IMG/VR virus record: IMGVR_UViG_3300031951_000358
Location: 1 to 43,593 of that record
Strand: one strand, 5' to 3'
DNA from: a virus
Length of the DNA: 43,593 nucleotides
Positions 9,987 to 20,740 of the stretch are shown here, in pieces (position 1 is the stretch's first letter; the number at the start of each line of letters is the position of its first letter). The notes under the pieces were generated by a model. That model searched no databases and was not told where the DNA came from. It saw nothing but the letters and a program-made list of their open reading frames with translations. A program made the translations under genes and the position numbers.

Positions 9987-12900
9987 TTATCCCTCGAGTG
10001 CTAGCATATATGGAGTCATAACTGCGAACAATGCTTTGTTGAATGTTCTACCTGTAATTGTGCCGTCAACTCTATTTATAACCAAACCTTTTCCGATTCT
10101 AAAGTCGCCTAATTGGTCGGTACTTGTGAAATAAACTTGGCCGCCGCGCAATTCAATTACCTCATTTGCCTGTATAGGTACACCACCTAAAGACGGTAAT
10201 GCAGTTGCAATAGTAGTGCCCGATCCCACATATTCAAACGTATGACCGCTGGATGAAATATAACTTGCTTGATGGAAAGAAGCTCTTGAATTTGCCAATA
10301 TATTATCATCAACCAACGTCAATAATGTTATTGTACTTGTATTTGCAACTAATTCTGTTGAAGCTAATACTGTATAGAATGTGGCTGATCCATTGCTAAT
10401 ATTTGCCCAATTTTGATTTACAAATTCTAATACTTCAGCTTTAATAAAATCTTTATTAGCTATAACTAATTTTGTAGCATTTATAACATTCGGCTCGGTA
10501 CTAGGAGTAAATGTGATTGGCTGTTTTTCATACGCAACATTGGGTCCAAAGGTAACAATATTTGCAATTAATCTAACATCATCTAATAATAAGTTTGCTT
10601 CTGTACTTGTTGCATATGCCGCAGCAGTTGTATTTTGTATTACTCCGGTTTGATATACATTAGCAATAACATTTCCTCTTATAATGTTATCAACTAAATT
10701 ACCTATAAAGTAATATGCTGCACCTGTTTGTACTACCTGATTGTTAATTTGTGTAATATTTGCATCATATTGATAATAATAAGTGCCAGAGGTAACAGAT
10801 TGTCTATTGCCTCCATGTCTCAAATCAAATGTAACACTTTCTAAAATATATCCAACATCGCGAGAGCATTTTGCCTGCGCATTTGCAGAATCAAGGAATG
10901 TTGTGTTTGCCCAGAATCCAGGATATGTAGAATCAATATATCCTATAACTTCTGCAGCAATAAAAGTTTTATTGTCTATAATATTGTTTGCTGCATTTGA
11001 TACATTCACATTAGTATTTGCAGGATATTGATTAGGTATAATTGTATCTGTTACACCTACAGTTCCATTTTGTATTATATTAGTAATTGTATTAAAATTA
11101 TTTAATACAATGGTTGATTCCACAGCCGTTCCGCCTGTTCCGTTTGTAGGTCCAACATTAGACTGATATACTTGACTAACGGTATTTCCTTGAGCAAACG
11201 CAATAGCAATTTGTGCCGCAACATTAATTGCATTAATTGTTTCAACAGATTGATTTGGAATTGCAGAAGTAGGTTGAGCCCAATATTGTAACCCGGCAAA
11301 CGTAGATTGGGTATTGCTATTGTATGCCAAATCTATTGCTAATGAATCTACAATTAATCCTGTATCTCTTGCACATTTAGCTTGATCATAATTTGCAAAC
11401 AACACAGAATCGCCATAATTTGGTCTAATACTTAAGTTACTTAATGTTATTTGATTAGTTGCTTCAGTTGTACCTGTTTGTACTTTTCCGTAATATAAAG
11501 GTTCACTTACACCATCTGCCCATAAACCATATGTTCCAAATGATGCGTTAGAGTTTGTAATAGAACAGAATCCACCTGTTTCGCACTTAATAGCAATATG
11601 GCAGCAAATTGTAAATACAGATACCAATTGTGAGTATCCTCTATTTAACATATGGATACCAATACCGCCTTCATTGGTTTGTGTATATGCATCACACACC
11701 ATAGAGCGTAATCCGGAAACATATCTTCCATCAATTCTCATACCTGTTCCGGTAGTTGTAATTGATGAACTATTCTGAATATACGGACTAGTTACAATAG
11801 TTCCTGCGGATCCGTCGGGATTATATGAGAATACTGCTGATGGCGATACGTGATCTCTGAATGTAATACCTGTTACATAACAGGCATTGTTAACATAGAA
11901 CATATCAACACTTGGTTGACTTGGTCTAATAGTTGTTGTTCTTAAGTTATCACCTATTAATGCGACACGGGTTGGTATCGTTACAGGTTGATTATATAAT
12001 CTGTAATCGCCACTCTTCAAGAATACAGTTGTCCATTGTGTTGCTGCAGCTAAAGCAACGTGTATGTTTGCGAATGCGTTACCCATTGTAGTACCGTCAT
12101 TTGCATCATTACCATTTTGAGCAACATACAATACATTAGAATTAAATCTTGATACAAGTGCTCTTAATTCTGCAACTGAAGGCTGAACAAGTGCATTAAC
12201 TCTTGCGTTAGTATAATATAAGTTATCTACTTCTGCAATATTAGCAGTTGTTAAATCAACTACGTTGGCTTTGGTGTTTAATAACCCAATAACATTGGCG
12301 TAAACACGTGTGTTAGTATAATATAAGTTATTTAATTCTGCGACATTAGCAGTTGTTAAATCAGATATATTTGATTTTAAGTTTAATAGAGGTATTACGT
12401 TAGCATAAACTCGAGTATTAGTATAATATAAGTTATTTAATTCTGCGACATTAGCAGTTGTTAAATCTACAACATTTGCCTTTAAATCTAATAAACCAAT
12501 TACATTTGCATAAACTCGAGTATTAGTATAGTATAAATTATTACCTTCTGCTAAGTTGCTAGTAGAAAAATTACTAATAGAACTTACAAAACCATTTACA
12601 TTGCCAACCACATTACCAATGAATGTAGATGCAACAACATTTGATAAACGGAATGAAGTATTTGCAGTATCTATTACTGATCCAGGTTCTACCGAATAAT
12701 TATCAAAGAATTTAAAATTATTTTCTGAAGCGTCTCTAAATAGACCCGCATGTCTTTCAGTTCCAGCATCGTTATAATGTCCGATAAAACCAAGATCAAT
12801 TCCGTCTGAAGGATTACCAAACCCCAATTGAATTAATGGGTCATTTACAACTAAATTATTAGCGTAAAATCCTACAACATTTCCGAAAACATTTAAGTTC

Positions 12901-14597
12901 CCAGTAATGGTCATTTCATTAAATGTTACATTTGCATGAGCATCAACATTCTGACCAATTGAAATTTGACCTGTCGTAGTGTTATACGAAACACCTGTTC
13001 CGCCAGAAAGAGTAGATCTTACTCTTGCATTTGTGTAATATAAATTATTACCTTCAACAACATTAGATGTTGTTAAATCTACAACATTGGCCTTGGCATC
13101 TAATAAACCAATTACGTTTGAATATACTCTAGCGTTAGTGTAATAAAGGTTTGTTAATTCAATAACATTAGCAGTTGTTAAATCTGTTATGTTTGCTTTA
13201 TACGCAAGTAACGGAGCAACATTAGAATAAACTCTAGCATTGGTATAGAATAATGCATTATCGGATTCTATTACATTTGCACTGTATAAATTATTCCAAA
13301 TATTTGCAGCAATACTATTTGTAAATATATTACTTGATGCGAATTCTATAGTAGATGTAACATTTGATGTAATATTTGAAGCAAGAATTGTATCGGTTAC
13401 ACCTAAGCCTTGGATTACTAATGAGTTTGCATATAAAGCGTTTGCCGCAGTTAAATTGTAAACAGTTACATTAGATAAATTTAAATCTTGACCGGTTACT
13501 GCACCAATTGTTCTTGCATTTGTAAAGTAAAGATTTGCGCCTTCTCTTAAATTACTTGTTGTAAAATTATCAATTGATAATACAACATTGGCAATGTTTG
13601 CAGATTGTGCAACATCTGATGTTTGCGCATTAGTTGAATCGATACCCAAATTATCAATGAACGTTTTCGTTACACGATCATCAATTGCCGCATTTGCTCT
13701 CGTTACAGTATAATATAAATTACTTACAGATTCTAAAACATTAGCAGTTGTTAAATCAACAACGTTTGCTTTATCATTTAGTAATCCTATCACATTTGCA
13801 TAAACACGAGCATTTGTATAATATAAATTGCCAGCAGTTTCAATTACGTTTGCTGTATAAAGACCAAACCAAGAATTTGCACTAATGTTTTCAGAAATAA
13901 CATTTACAGCAGTTGCTGTATTAGTAGAAACATTACTTGATACTAAAGATCCTAAATCTAATCCAGGAATAACTAATGCACTTGCAACTATTGTTCCAGT
14001 AACAATTACATTACCGGCATTAATATTGCCAGTAACTGTTGCATTTGCTAAATAAGAAGCACCTTTTAAACCAATGTATCTGTAACCTACAACAAATAAC
14101 TTTTTAGTAGGATTTGATACTAAATATGCGGGAATTGATCCGCCAATAAAATTTAATACGCCAGATTGGTAATCAAAGAACCATTCGCCTACGCCCCCGA
14201 TACCTGCATCCGATAATTGTGTGCCGGTAGATGTTGGGTCGGATGCACCTGCAGTATCTGCATATACTTTTACAAAATAGTCTGCACCAAATTCAGGTGT
14301 GATCCAATCTGTTAAGTTTGTTTTCCAACTAGGATATACGCCACTTACAAGAGTAGATGTTGCATCAGCCGTACATTCAATTCTGCTTGTAGTTAAGTAT
14401 GCTTGAATAATTCCCGGTACAGCTGCAGGAGTGGTTGGGATATCTCCAGCTTGTGTCCAAACTTTATCGCCACGATTTAATGCTGGGCTAGCAGTGGCCT
14501 CATTTGCAAGACCCTTATTACCAGGCAAGTCAGTCTTGGCAACACCAAAGAGTTTCTTATATAGTAGGTCAACCTTTTGTGAATCTGAAATTGCCAT
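9987..14597 (-). CDS. Giant tail fibre with beta-helix (pectate-lyase-like) insert
   Basis: A 1536-residue protein. Residues 1 to about 185 form a unique particle-proximal domain (MAISDSQKVDLLYKKLFGVA...). NLYYTNARV repeats and one DPLIQLGFGNPSD module follow to about residue 800. From about 810 to 1050 a right-handed beta-helix-like domain begins with YVAQNGNDANDGTTMGNAF and continues with short repeated beta turns (VTGITFRDHV, GGIGIHMLNRGYSQLVSV). Then come two diverged copies of a C-x-RD-x-G-x-I/V...DL...N-x-QS block (near residues 1080 and 1260). The end (RIGKGLVINRVDGTITGRTF) is a compact tip. Beta-helix inserts in fibres often bind or degrade surface polysaccharide; no catalytic set can be identified by eye. 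The start is fixed by direct abutment to the preceding stop (TAAATG). Confidence 0.87.
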   Translation of the reverse strand: MAISDSQKVDLLYKKLFGVAKTDLPGNKGLANEATASPALNRGDKVWTQAGDIPTTPAAVPGIIQAYLTTSRIECTADATSTLVSGVYPSWKTNLTDWITPEFGADYFVKVYADTAGASDPTSTGTQLSDAGIGGVGEWFFDYQSGVLNFIGGSIPAYLVSNPTKKLFVVGYRYIGLKGASYLANATVTGNINAGNVIVTGTIVASALVIPGLDLGSLVSSNVSTNTATAVNVISENISANSWFGLYTANVIETAGNLYYTNARVYANVIGLLNDKANVVDLTTANVLESVSNLYYTVTRANAAIDDRVTKTFIDNLGIDSTNAQTSDVAQSANIANVVLSIDNFTTSNLREGANLYFTNARTIGAVTGQDLNLSNVTVYNLTAANALYANSLVIQGLGVTDTILASNITSNVTSTIEFASSNIFTNSIAANIWNNLYSANVIESDNALFYTNARVYSNVAPLLAYKANITDLTTANVIELTNLYYTNARVYSNVIGLLDAKANVVDLTTSNVVEGNNLYYTNARVRSTLSGGTGVSYNTTTGQISIGQNVDAHANVTFNEMTITGNLNVFGNVVGFYANNLVVNDPLIQLGFGNPSDGIDLGFIGHYNDAGTERHAGLFRDASENNFKFFDNYSVEPGSVIDTANTSFRLSNVVASTFIGNVVGNVNGFVSSISNFSTSNLAEGNNLYYTNTRVYANVIGLLDLKANVVDLTTANVAELNNLYYTNTRVYANVIPLLNLKSNISDLTTANVAELNNLYYTNTRVYANVIGLLNTKANVVDLTTANIAEVDNLYYTNARVNALVQPSVAELRALVSRFNSNVLYVAQNGNDANDGTTMGNAFANIHVALAAATQWTTVFLKSGDYRLYNQPVTIPTRVALIGDNLRTTTIRPSQPSVDMFYVNNACYVTGITFRDHVSPSAVFSYNPDGSAGTIVTSPYIQNSSSITTTGTGMRIDGRYVSGLRSMVCDAYTQTNEGGIGIHMLNRGYSQLVSVFTICCHIAIKCETGGFCSITNSNASFGTYGLWADGVSEPLYYGKVQTGTTEATNQITLSNLSIRPNYGDSVLFANYDQAKCARDTGLIVDSLAIDLAYNSNTQSTFAGLQYWAQPTSAIPNQSVETINAINVAAQIAIAFAQGNTVSQVYQSNVGPTNGTGGTAVESTIVLNNFNTITNIIQNGTVGVTDTIIPNQYPANTNVNVSNAANNIIDNKTFIAAEVIGYIDSTYPGFWANTTFLDSANAQAKCSRDVGYILESVTFDLRHGGNRQSVTSGTYYYQYDANITQINNQVVQTGAAYYFIGNLVDNIIRGNVIANVYQTGVIQNTTAAAYATSTEANLLLDDVRLIANIVTFGPNVAYEKQPITFTPSTEPNVINATKLVIANKDFIKAEVLEFVNQNWANISNGSATFYTVLASTELVANTSTITLLTLVDDNILANSRASFHQASYISSSGHTFEYVGSGTTIATALPSLGGVPIQANEVIELRGGQVYFTSTDQLGDFRIGKGLVINRVDGTITGRTFNKALFAVMTPYMLALEG

Positions 14598-17500
14598 TTA
14601 ATTACTTGCTCCGAGTATTGCTAAAGCAGTTATAGTTTGTCCTGCATTGAGTCTTATCCTAATATATATCTCACCTGACGCGCCCGAATCTGAGCTGTTT
14701 GCTGAACCAAAAGTACATGTCTTACTTTGGGTCCCGGCTGTATTTAATGTTACGGTTCCACCTAATGCGCATCCATATGACGGCACACCCGATCCTGGAT
14801 AAGCAACACTCATATCTACCCAACCATTTGTCGCTGCGGCTGTTGTATCTATTGCACTGCCCGGTAATGCTACCCATAGACCTGCTAATTGACCTGTGAA
14901 TTTAATATTAAATTTACCAACAGATGCTCGACTAAACTTAAACGTATAATATTGAGCACCGCCTCTACCAGAACTTAAATTAGGACCAACTGGTAAATAT
15001 CCTACAGAATAATTTGTTTGATCGTGTTTTAATGTAGCACCTACAATAGTTGCATCATATGATAATAAGGTACTTGTATTACTATTAAACAATAATGCGC
15101 TTGCAGATTGCACTGGCGTATCAGTTGATCCTGGGTTAATAATTCTTGCACCGTATCCTGCGCCCGAACCAACATTACCCTGAACCCAAATATTACTTTC
15201 TTCCATTGTTGATTCGGAAGAAATTGTGGCTGTTTTATAAAGAACAGTTGCACCTAATGAGAATGAACCTGTTCCTGAAATATAACTATTTTGTCCTGTT
15301 AAACTAGGACCAACTGTGGTTGTGCCAAATCCGGATGCAATATTTACTGTTGTAGAAATTTGAGCATTGCCACTTGAAACATATAAGTTTCTTGTTAACG
15401 GTAAAGGTACACCTGTTACACCGGCACTTTCATAATTTAAACTACTAGGTGTTCCAAATCCTGTGGCTGACGATCCTGTAATAAATGTGTTACTTGTTGG
15501 GAACATATCACCACTAAGGTTTTTAACATTAGCAGTCATTGTAAATACTGTAGCACTAGTATAATGTGGTATCGTACTTGAATTAGAATATACGTTTGAA
15601 GTTGGATATATTACAGGAACAGAAAATACAACTGCGCCTGGGCTACTTGAATCATAGTACCAATATGCTATATTACTAGAACCGCCTTGACTGTGATTAA
15701 TATAAACTTCATTCCAACCTGCAGATACTGTGCCTGATGCGTTAGTATCAAAGCTTTCCCAGAAACCACCAGCAGCACCCGTTTTTGTGGCATAATCTAC
15801 ATTATCGCTTATAACTAAATCACCGTATGTTCCATTATCCGAACCAGTTACAAGTGTTCTTGCACCAGTTGCACTTCCGTTTTTATATAATGTGACTGTT
15901 CCTGTATTCCCAGGACCCATATCATTCATTGTGGTAGTAGTATAAGAACTTGCCCTACGTACTAAAGAAACAATATTTGCGCCACCTACATTTCTACTAC
16001 TTGGTGTGTTGTCTGTTTGTGCAAAATTTGCCATTCTAAAAGTAGAAACAGAATTAATAGCAATATAACCATTTCCTGGGAATGCTATTGGCGCAGCTGG
16101 AACTAATTTGCCCAAAATTTCATTCAATTGAGCTATTCCGTTTGTTACTGTTGTATCTACTGTCATAGTAATCGCATTACTTATTAAATTGCCCTGTGTT
16201 GCTGTTCCAAGTGTTAATCCAACATTCGAACGAGCAGTTAATGTTCCGCTAACAACTAAATTGCCGGTAGTTACATTAGCAGTTGTTAATGCATCTATTA
16301 CACGAGTATTTGTAAAATAAAGATTTGAACCTTCTCTTAAATTACTTGTTGTAAATGTGTCAATTGTTAATACTACATTAGCAATGTTGGATGTCTGTGA
16401 CACATTTGATGTAACTGCAGAATATGCCTCATTTGCGATGCCTGCAACAAATGATGTTCCATTCCAAATTAATGTTCCGTTTGCCGTAATGCCAGTTACA
16501 TCTACGTCAGCAAGAACATTGATGCTCATCTGCGATACATTAGATAGCACTCGAGCATTTGTAAAATATAAATTGGTTCCCTCTGCAACATTAGCAGTTG
16601 TTAAGTCAACAACATTTGCCTTTAAATCTAATAATGGGATTACATTCGAATAAACTCTATCATTCGTGTAGTATAAATTTGTTAACTCTGCAATATTAGA
16701 TGTTGTTAAGTCAACAACATTTGCCTTTAAATCTAATAAAGGTATTACATTTGCATAAACTCTAGCATTCGTGTAGTATAAATTTCCTTCAGTTTCTAAT
16801 ACATTTGCGGTATAAATTCCTAGCCACGTATTTGAAGAAATTATATCACTAACAATGTTGACATTGCCAGAAGCACTTTTAACCGAAAGTCCGCCGCCTG
16901 CAGTTTCAGATAATAACGTATTACCCAATCGAATTGTTGCACCAGACAACCACAAGTCTCTAAATCTGTATGCGTCTGAACCTAAATCATAAACACTACT
17001 AATTAAAGGAATAATATTCGTATCTAAATATTGCAATCTTTCCGTTACATTTGCATAAACTCTAGCATTCGTGTAGTATAAATTTGTTAATTCTGCAACA
17101 TTGGCAGTTGTTAAGTCAACAACATTTGCCTTTAAATCCAATAATGGGGTTACATTAGAATAAACTCTAGCATTCGTGTAGTATAAATTTGTTAATTCTG
17201 CAACATTGGCAGTTGTTAAACCAATAACATTTGCTGCATATAAATTTGCCCAACCATTGGCTGTTAACGTGCCTTGAACATCTAACGACTTATTGAATTC
17301 AAATTTATCGCCTGTACTACGATATTTTAAATTAGCTTGGGCGCCATCAATATTAAAACCAGAGCCGTCCGCTGCTGAAGAATTTATGGCACCGTTTGCC
17401 AATACAATATTTTTATCTTCAACGGTTAATGTGGCAGTATTAAAAGTAACTACATTACCTTCAACAGTTAAATCGCCTTGAATTATTACATTATTAGTTA

Positions 17501-19007
17501 CAATATCTTGACCAACTAATGCTGAAATAACTCTAGCATTTGTATAGTATAAATTATTTAACTCTGCAACATTAGCAGTTGTTAAGTCAACAACATTTGC
17601 CTTTAAATCTAATAAAGGTATTACGTTTGCATAAACTCTAGCATTAGTATAATAAAGATTTGAACCTTCTCTTAAATTACTTGTTGAAAACGTATCAATA
17701 GTTAATACAACATTAGCAATATTAGAAGTTTGTGATACATTAGATACGACCGCAGAATATGCTTCGTTTGCAATACCTGCAACAAATGATGTACCATTCC
17801 AAATTAATGTGCCGTTTGAAGTAATACCTGTAGTATCAACATCTGCGAGTACATTAATACTCATCTGTGATACATTGGATAACACCCTATTATTTGTGTA
17901 ATAAAGATTCTCTGAACCTTCATTTATTATATTTGTGTTACCTGAGAATGCTACTGCAACAATATTTTCTGTTATTGCTTGAATATTTGCAGCAATGCCG
18001 CCATTTGCTTTATAATATGTTATTGTATTATCAATTGCGGTAATTGCTGCTCTTGCTCTTGCATTGGTAAAATATAACTTGCTGCCTTCTGAAATATCAT
18101 CAGACGTGCCAGAGAATGTGGTTGTTAGTCCAGGATTTGAACCAACTAAAATCCATCCATTACTTGAATACATCAAGAATGCTGAATCACCAGATCTCTT
18201 TAATTCAATAGCAAGATTATTTTGAATATTACTTGCTAATACAAATTGTCCACCTAGGGTAGTTACTAGGTTAATAATCTTTAATTGGCCATCAGCGCCT
18301 TGTGGTAAATCTAAATAGAATTTACCGCCAGGATCAATATCTACATTTGCAACAGTAAATACAACATTTGCACCTGCAGTTCCAGGAGTACCATTATATA
18401 CAACATTTGCAGTATAACGAGTACCTAATGTATTAGTTCCATCTATAGATGATGACAATGCTAAAACATTACCGGTATTTGATGGATCACTTACATTAAA
18501 TATGTATTGCGAACCTTTTACAAACTGTAACCCTGTTGGGAATGGTCTTAATCCGGTAGGGCCAACCCAATCTTCAGGAGGATACGTGAAAACTGTACTA
18601 TCTGCTTGAGATAAGTGAATCTTATCATTTTTATATCTAACGTATAATGTCTGTGTAGTAGGAGTACCATTAGCAAATGTAAATCCTCTACCCGTGGCAG
18701 AAACATCTTCCGTATATAAGAATATTGTAGAAGGTAATATTGATCCATTCGAAATAGCATTTGCATCCGCAGAACGGCCACCATATAAATCTGTTCTAGT
18801 TGTGGTAATACTTACCGTACCAGCAGCATTTAATGTTTGAACTGTCCCGCCGAGAAGAATGTTGCCGGCTAATGTAGGATCGGTGATTGACGAAAATAAT
18901 GTACTTGCTTTTACATTATAGCTATCATTATCCTGTATAAGATAAAATAAATCATCCTTATTAACTACATTAGCACTGGCTAATTCCGATATCTTTAAAT
19001 CTGCCAT
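14598..19007 (-). CDS. Giant tail fibre/structural protein with MADLKISEL N-terminus
   Basis: A 1469-residue protein. Its N-terminus MADLKISELASANVVNKDDL matches the attachment domain found on many T4-like phage fibre or baseplate-associated proteins. A jelly-roll-like region to about residue 300 is followed by NLYYTNARV repeats, a DKNIVLANGA module, a YDLGSDAYRFRDLWLSGA module, and a duplicated block containing MSINVLADVD and NGTLIWNGTSFVAGIANEAY. The C-terminal 450 residues are non-repetitive, Ser/Thr/Gly-rich and beta-like, ending in a GQTITALAILG tip. It is first of four fibre-type genes transcribed in the same direction. The role in host attachment is inferred from architecture. Confidence 0.85.
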   Translation of the reverse strand: MADLKISELASANVVNKDDLFYLIQDNDSYNVKASTLFSSITDPTLAGNILLGGTVQTLNAAGTVSITTTRTDLYGGRSADANAISNGSILPSTIFLYTEDVSATGRGFTFANGTPTTQTLYVRYKNDKIHLSQADSTVFTYPPEDWVGPTGLRPFPTGLQFVKGSQYIFNVSDPSNTGNVLALSSSIDGTNTLGTRYTANVVYNGTPGTAGANVVFTVANVDIDPGGKFYLDLPQGADGQLKIINLVTTLGGQFVLASNIQNNLAIELKRSGDSAFLMYSSNGWILVGSNPGLTTTFSGTSDDISEGSKLYFTNARARAAITAIDNTITYYKANGGIAANIQAITENIVAVAFSGNTNIINEGSENLYYTNNRVLSNVSQMSINVLADVDTTGITSNGTLIWNGTSFVAGIANEAYSAVVSNVSQTSNIANVVLTIDTFSTSNLREGSNLYYTNARVYANVIPLLDLKANVVDLTTANVAELNNLYYTNARVISALVGQDIVTNNVIIQGDLTVEGNVVTFNTATLTVEDKNIVLANGAINSSAADGSGFNIDGAQANLKYRSTGDKFEFNKSLDVQGTLTANGWANLYAANVIGLTTANVAELTNLYYTNARVYSNVTPLLDLKANVVDLTTANVAELTNLYYTNARVYANVTERLQYLDTNIIPLISSVYDLGSDAYRFRDLWLSGATIRLGNTLLSETAGGGLSVKSASGNVNIVSDIISSNTWLGIYTANVLETEGNLYYTNARVYANVIPLLDLKANVVDLTTSNIAELTNLYYTNDRVYSNVIPLLDLKANVVDLTTANVAEGTNLYFTNARVLSNVSQMSINVLADVDVTGITANGTLIWNGTSFVAGIANEAYSAVTSNVSQTSNIANVVLTIDTFTTSNLREGSNLYFTNTRVIDALTTANVTTGNLVVSGTLTARSNVGLTLGTATQGNLISNAITMTVDTTVTNGIAQLNEILGKLVPAAPIAFPGNGYIAINSVSTFRMANFAQTDNTPSSRNVGGANIVSLVRRASSYTTTTMNDMGPGNTGTVTLYKNGSATGARTLVTGSDNGTYGDLVISDNVDYATKTGAAGGFWESFDTNASGTVSAGWNEVYINHSQGGSSNIAYWYYDSSSPGAVVFSVPVIYPTSNVYSNSSTIPHYTSATVFTMTANVKNLSGDMFPTSNTFITGSSATGFGTPSSLNYESAGVTGVPLPLTRNLYVSSGNAQISTTVNIASGFGTTTVGPSLTGQNSYISGTGSFSLGATVLYKTATISSESTMEESNIWVQGNVGSGAGYGARIINPGSTDTPVQSASALLFNSNTSTLLSYDATIVGATLKHDQTNYSVGYLPVGPNLSSGRGGAQYYTFKFSRASVGKFNIKFTGQLAGLWVALPGSAIDTTAAATNGWVDMSVAYPGSGVPSYGCALGGTVTLNTAGTQSKTCTFGSANSSDSGASGEIYIRIRLNAGQTITALAILGASN

Positions 19008-19057
19008 TAAAACACCAAAAGGTTATTAATTGAATTACATCATAACCAAATTGTGTT

Positions 19058-19591
19058 TTAAGATTCTTTCAATATAGAACCGTCGTTGGCATCGCCAAAT
19101 AATGTACCTGTGGCATTAGCATTAAAGTTCTTTGACATTGCTACTAGCAATTCTGCTTTCTTTCTTGTTGCACCTTGTGTTGTCGTATATGTTGTATACG
19201 ATAACCAACCTGGTCCTACTATACCGTTAGCTTTATTGCCCGGAACATTTGCTTCAATACGATCAACACCGTATACGTTGGCTTTATTAAGGTTATTGGC
19301 ACGGTGCCCAATTGCAGCGTTACCAGTAGGAATCCATTTTGGATCTTCTTGAATAGCAATATTAGCAGTTGCAACATTGGCACCGCGGTATGCTGTATCA
19401 AGAACAATTGTAGTGCTGTTAGTAATAGTTTGAATTGCATAATCTTCATTGGCAATCACCAATGAATACCCTGCATAAAAGCCATTAGCCGCAGTAACTA
19501 CTGGTGCGCTTGTAACAACTGTTGTGCTACCTAAATTAGCGCGAGCTGTTGCGCTAACTTCAATTCTATCTCTGTTTCCCCATGCTGACAT
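19058..19591 (-). CDS. Virion structural protein, conserved in T4-like marine phages
   Basis: A 177-residue protein beginning MSAWGNRDRIEVSATARANL, a start style shared by a structural protein family of T4-like cyanophages. It is beta-rich early (VIANEDYAIQTITNSTTIVLD) and has a basic, Asn-rich centre and a GWLSYTTYTTTQGATRKKAELLV-like segment near the C-terminus. A textbook late promoter (TATAAATAATAA) and a GGGAGAC ribosome site lie directly upstream, giving a predicted 15-base leader, which supports late expression as a virion component. Exact location in the particle is unknown. Confidence 0.75.
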   Translation of the reverse strand: MSAWGNRDRIEVSATARANLGSTTVVTSAPVVTAANGFYAGYSLVIANEDYAIQTITNSTTIVLDTAYRGANVATANIAIQEDPKWIPTGNAAIGHRANNLNKANVYGVDRIEANVPGNKANGIVGPGWLSYTTYTTTQGATRKKAELLVAMSKNFNANATGTLFGDANDGSILKES

Positions 19592-19611
19592 TTTAGTCTC
19601 CCTGTTTTTAT

Positions 19612-19619
19612 TATTTATA
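19612..19619 (-). promoter_or_regulatory. Late promoter TATAAATA
   Basis: Perfect TATAAATA followed by ATAA, 21 bases before the ATG at 19591; drives the structural gene there. Confidence 0.82.
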
Positions 19620-19646
19620 ATTAAGCACTGGTGTGCTTATTACTCT

Positions 19647-20684
19647 TTATTTTTTTACGGCTACGCTTGGCATGGATTCCACGCGGCGCGCCGTTCCATG
19701 GTGAATATATTTTTTACGTCCACCTTCTTGATCAGTCACAACATACTCAGCATAAGGTTGTCCGTTTTTAGTACTAAATTTATCATTCGATACTGTGTTG
19801 CCCGCCTTGCGGTGTGCAGCAATTTTATCTTCAAGTTCCATTCTAGTGAATGCTTCAATAATAACTTCTTCATAATTCTCTGCAAATGCTTGTTCTGCAA
19901 TTGCAACGATTTCTTTTTGCATTGATTCTTCATCTGTTCTAACAATAGATTGAACAGCTCTTAGGAAGTCACCGAATGTTGGATTATCAGTAATCTCAAT
20001 TGTAAAGTCGTTATGCTTGACAATAGTCTCTGTAACACCTTCTTCAAAAGAGGCGTTGATTGTGCCGCGAGGACCACGATCATCTTTGATTCCTGCGGCT
20101 ATTAGAGCATCTGCTCTGTCACCGTAAGATTTAATATCGGGTGCAACTTTTCTAATTGCTTTTTTAACTGTAGGAGAAGCACTGCTCCTTGCAATCTGAT
20201 TCATTGTTACTTTACCAGCATGACCTACTTCATCGGGCATGCCTTCTTCAATTTCTTCTTCCTCTTTAACTGTTTTTGCTTTTTTGCCAGCACGAAGCTT
20301 TGCAAAATCTTTTCCATCAATCTTTTCATCATCAACCACATCTAATACTTGTTGATTAGGATGCAATTGTTTTTCTTCAATTGTATCGCCTTCGGGTGTA
20401 GCATGTTCGTGCCTCACGCTGCTTTTAACTTTAACTGCCTCTGTTTGAATTTTGCGAACTTGGCCGTCAGCAAATTTAACATTGTACCAGTCAATAGTGC
20501 CATCTTCATTTGGTTTAGCATGTTGCTCTGAAATGCACTCGCCTTCGCCATATAAATTATGTTCAACGTGTGTAGCACAAAAATGTGCACCGTCAACTTT
20601 ACCTGCGTCTTCAGCTTTGCCTTCAACTTTAGCTTCTGTGATTTGTCTGATTGATTCAAACAAACTATTTGTGATTCTTGTCAT
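19647..20684 (-). CDS. Probable head-associated protein with prohead-type leader
   Basis: A 345-residue protein of unknown function. It begins MTRITNSLFESIRQITEA; L8-F9-E10 fits the (L/I)-x-E recognition motif of T4-type prohead protease. Residues about 30-90 (GAHFCATHVEHNLYGEGE, then DGTIDWYNVKFADGQVRKI) resemble a small beta domain repeated in head-region proteins of marine T4-like phages. The middle is acidic and lysine-rich (KEEEEIEEG). The C-terminal 110 residues include a helical stretch (MQKEIVAIAEQAFAENYEEV) and a YAEYVVTDQEGGRKKYIHHG strand pair. It is preceded by an AAAGG ribosome site and an imperfect late promoter (AATAAATA). Scaffold, core or internal head protein is my best guess; it is not identifiable as a specific T4 gene. 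Confidence 0.65.
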   Translation of the reverse strand: MTRITNSLFESIRQITEAKVEGKAEDAGKVDGAHFCATHVEHNLYGEGECISEQHAKPNEDGTIDWYNVKFADGQVRKIQTEAVKVKSSVRHEHATPEGDTIEEKQLHPNQQVLDVVDDEKIDGKDFAKLRAGKKAKTVKEEEEIEEGMPDEVGHAGKVTMNQIARSSASPTVKKAIRKVAPDIKSYGDRADALIAAGIKDDRGPRGTINASFEEGVTETIVKHNDFTIEITDNPTFGDFLRAVQSIVRTDEESMQKEIVAIAEQAFAENYEEVIIEAFTRMELEDKIAAHRKAGNTVSNDKFSTKNGQPYAEYVVTDQEGGRKKYIHHGTARRVESMPSVAVKK

Positions 20685-20715
20685 TTTTGATTCCTTTAAA
20701 ATGAATTCTATTTAT

Positions 20716-20723
20716 TATTTATT
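20716..20723 (-). promoter_or_regulatory. Imperfect late promoter (AATAAATA)
   Basis: One mismatch from TATAAATA, followed by ATAAATAG, 32 bases before the ATG at 20684. Confidence 0.5.
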
Positions 20724-20740
20724 AAGTAAACCAAACCAGT

